Assembly: GCA_002428055.1 (NCBI GenBank)
Contig: DIZY01000145.1
Coordinates: 1 to 5,069 of the forward strand
Length of the DNA: 5,069 nucleotides
Source: Helicobacteraceae bacterium UBA6016
Lineage (GTDB): Bacteria > Campylobacterota > Campylobacteria > Campylobacterales > UBA6016
Direction: 5' to 3'
Below, in pieces: positions 4,146-5,069 of the stretch (positions are counted from its first letter, which is position 1; the number at the start of each line of letters is the position of its first letter). The translations under genes were made by a program, and so were the position numbers. Below the pieces are notes generated by a model that saw only the letters and a list, made by a program, of their open reading frames with translations, did not search any database and was not told the origin of the DNA.

Positions 4146-5069
4146 AAGAAGTTTGGAACTTAACGCAACAAAGGCAAACATTAAACTTGCTGAGGCAAAA
4201 ATTATCCCTGAAATAGTCTACAAACTAAATCAGGGTGTGTTCTTTGAAACTGAAGAAAAGAAAACAAACAAAGATATTACGGTCGATGAGATGGCTAAGA
4301 TGTCGTTTGAGATGCATAAGCATGAGAGGCGGGAGTTTACCAGTCTCGCAATAATTGCAACATACGAGAGGCATATTAAAAAGCCTTTCGGCAAACGCAT
4401 CATCAAAGCTATTAAGCCCTCCGAACTAGCCATTTGGCAAAATAAGCTCTCTAATACTTTAGCCTCAAAGACGGTAAAGACGATTAGAACAATCTTTAAT
4501 ACCATCCTAGAGGATGCCGTCAGAGATGATGTAATAATCAAAAATCCGTTTACGCATATAAAATCTCCCATCTTAGTGGATGTGAGAGAGAAAAAGCCCT
4601 TTAGTATTGAAGAGATATTTAAGATATTAGAGGGTGCGGACGAGAAGATGATGGCGTTTTTCGCTCTCGGATTCTTTACTGGTATGCGTACGGGTGAACT
4701 TATCGGCTTAAAATGGGAAGATGTGGACTTTGAAGAGAATATCATCAAAGTAAGACAAAGTAGACGGCAAGGAGTGGAAACACTCCCAAAGACCGTTAAC
4801 AGCATTAGAGATGTCGAGATAATCGATGCCCTACTTCCATATTTAAAAGCCCACAGAGAGCAATGTAAAGCCGAACAGGTCTATATATTTGAAACCTACA
4901 AGGGCGAGCCATTCAATACCACGGATAAAATAACCGTTTGGTATTGGAAACCGCTTTTGGAGTCTTTAGGTATTCCTTACCGCAACCCTTATCAGATGAG
5001 GCACACTTTCGCTTCTATGATGATTTCAAACGGTGAAGATATTTTATGGGTTTCTAATATGCTCGGACA
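4081..5069 (+). CDS. int: Tyrosine recombinase / phage-type integrase (3' end outside window)
   Basis: The frame is open from ATG 4081 to the window edge: 329 codons and two bases. The N-terminus, MKLYERGGKLWIDFFYLSKRYRRSLELNA, is the arm-type DNA-binding motif of phage and ICE integrases. A SAM-like core-binding domain follows (about 65-165: ITVDEMAKMSFEMHKHE ... RDDVIIKNPF). The catalytic domain starts near 173. Catalytic Arg is R203 in FTGMRTGELIGLKW, the beta-hairpin Lys is K237 in TLPKTVNSIRDVEI, and the second Arg is R307 in YQMRHTFAS. The first box-II His is replaced by Y304, a variant common in this group. The window ends just after SNMLG with 'ca', which would start the expected second His; the nucleophilic Tyr lies beyond the edge. 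The enzyme cuts and joins att sites to integrate or excise the element. It overlaps the HTH gene by 65 bases, so the two are probably co-translated. Confidence 0.93.
   Translation, partial: MKLYERGGKLWIDFFYLSKRYRRSLELNATKANIKLAEAKIIPEIVYKLNQGVFFETEEKKTNKDITVDEMAKMSFEMHKHERREFTSLAIIATYERHIKKPFGKRIIKAIKPSELAIWQNKLSNTLASKTVKTIRTIFNTILEDAVRDDVIIKNPFTHIKSPILVDVREKKPFSIEEIFKILEGADEKMMAFFALGFFTGMRTGELIGLKWEDVDFEENIIKVRQSRRQGVETLPKTVNSIRDVEIIDALLPYLKAHREQCKAEQVYIFETYKGEPFNTTDKITVWYWKPLLESLGIPYRNPYQMRHTFASMMISNGEDILWVSNMLG

Noticed and set aside
4230..4805. A 191-codon open frame on the minus strand
   Set aside because: It lies wholly opposite the integrase, whose motifs are clear. The reverse product is Ser/Ile/Leu-rich with no domain pattern.

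Overview
The window is AT-rich bacterial DNA in which every recognisable gene lies on the + strand. The style suggests a Gram-negative from the Campylobacterota (Sulfurimonas/Arcobacter-like), but this rests on gene style and composition only and is an inference. No rRNA, tRNA or CRISPR array is visible.

Left part (1-1817). The window opens in the last 39 codons of a RelB-type antitoxin gene, which overlaps a complete RelE/ParE-family toxin gene that starts with TTG. About 80 bases later comes a complete HD-domain dGTP triphosphohydrolase gene. Its metal-binding motifs are all present. Such enzymes serve either in dNTP housekeeping or, in some mobile elements, in anti-phage defence by dNTP depletion.

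Middle (1818-2338). About 520 bases hold no convincing gene but much structure. There is a stretch whose + strand is strongly A/C-rich, then a 54-nt imperfect hairpin, then a GC-stem hairpin with a 9-nt loop, then a perfect AT-rich inverted repeat that touches the ribosome-binding site of the next gene. The GC-stem hairpin looks like a nick site of rolling-circle Rep/relaxase proteins.

Right part (2339-5069). This is a compact mobile-element core: a Rep_trans-like (pT181 Rep / Tn916 Orf20 / NicK type) replication initiator or relaxase, a small excisionase-like HTH protein, and a tyrosine integrase cut by the window edge. The initiator gene is broken in a distinctive way. A 32-bp coding segment is present twice with 34 unrelated bases between the copies. 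The period is 66 bp (22 codons), so the frame is kept but a TGA is introduced just before the candidate catalytic tyrosine motif. Precise recombination between the copies would restore a 466-residue protein. The order initiator-xis-int, with the last two genes overlapping by 65 bases, is that of an integrative element that excises, nicks at the upstream hairpin region and re-integrates. The dGTPase and the toxin-antitoxin pair may be its cargo, but no element boundary is visible.
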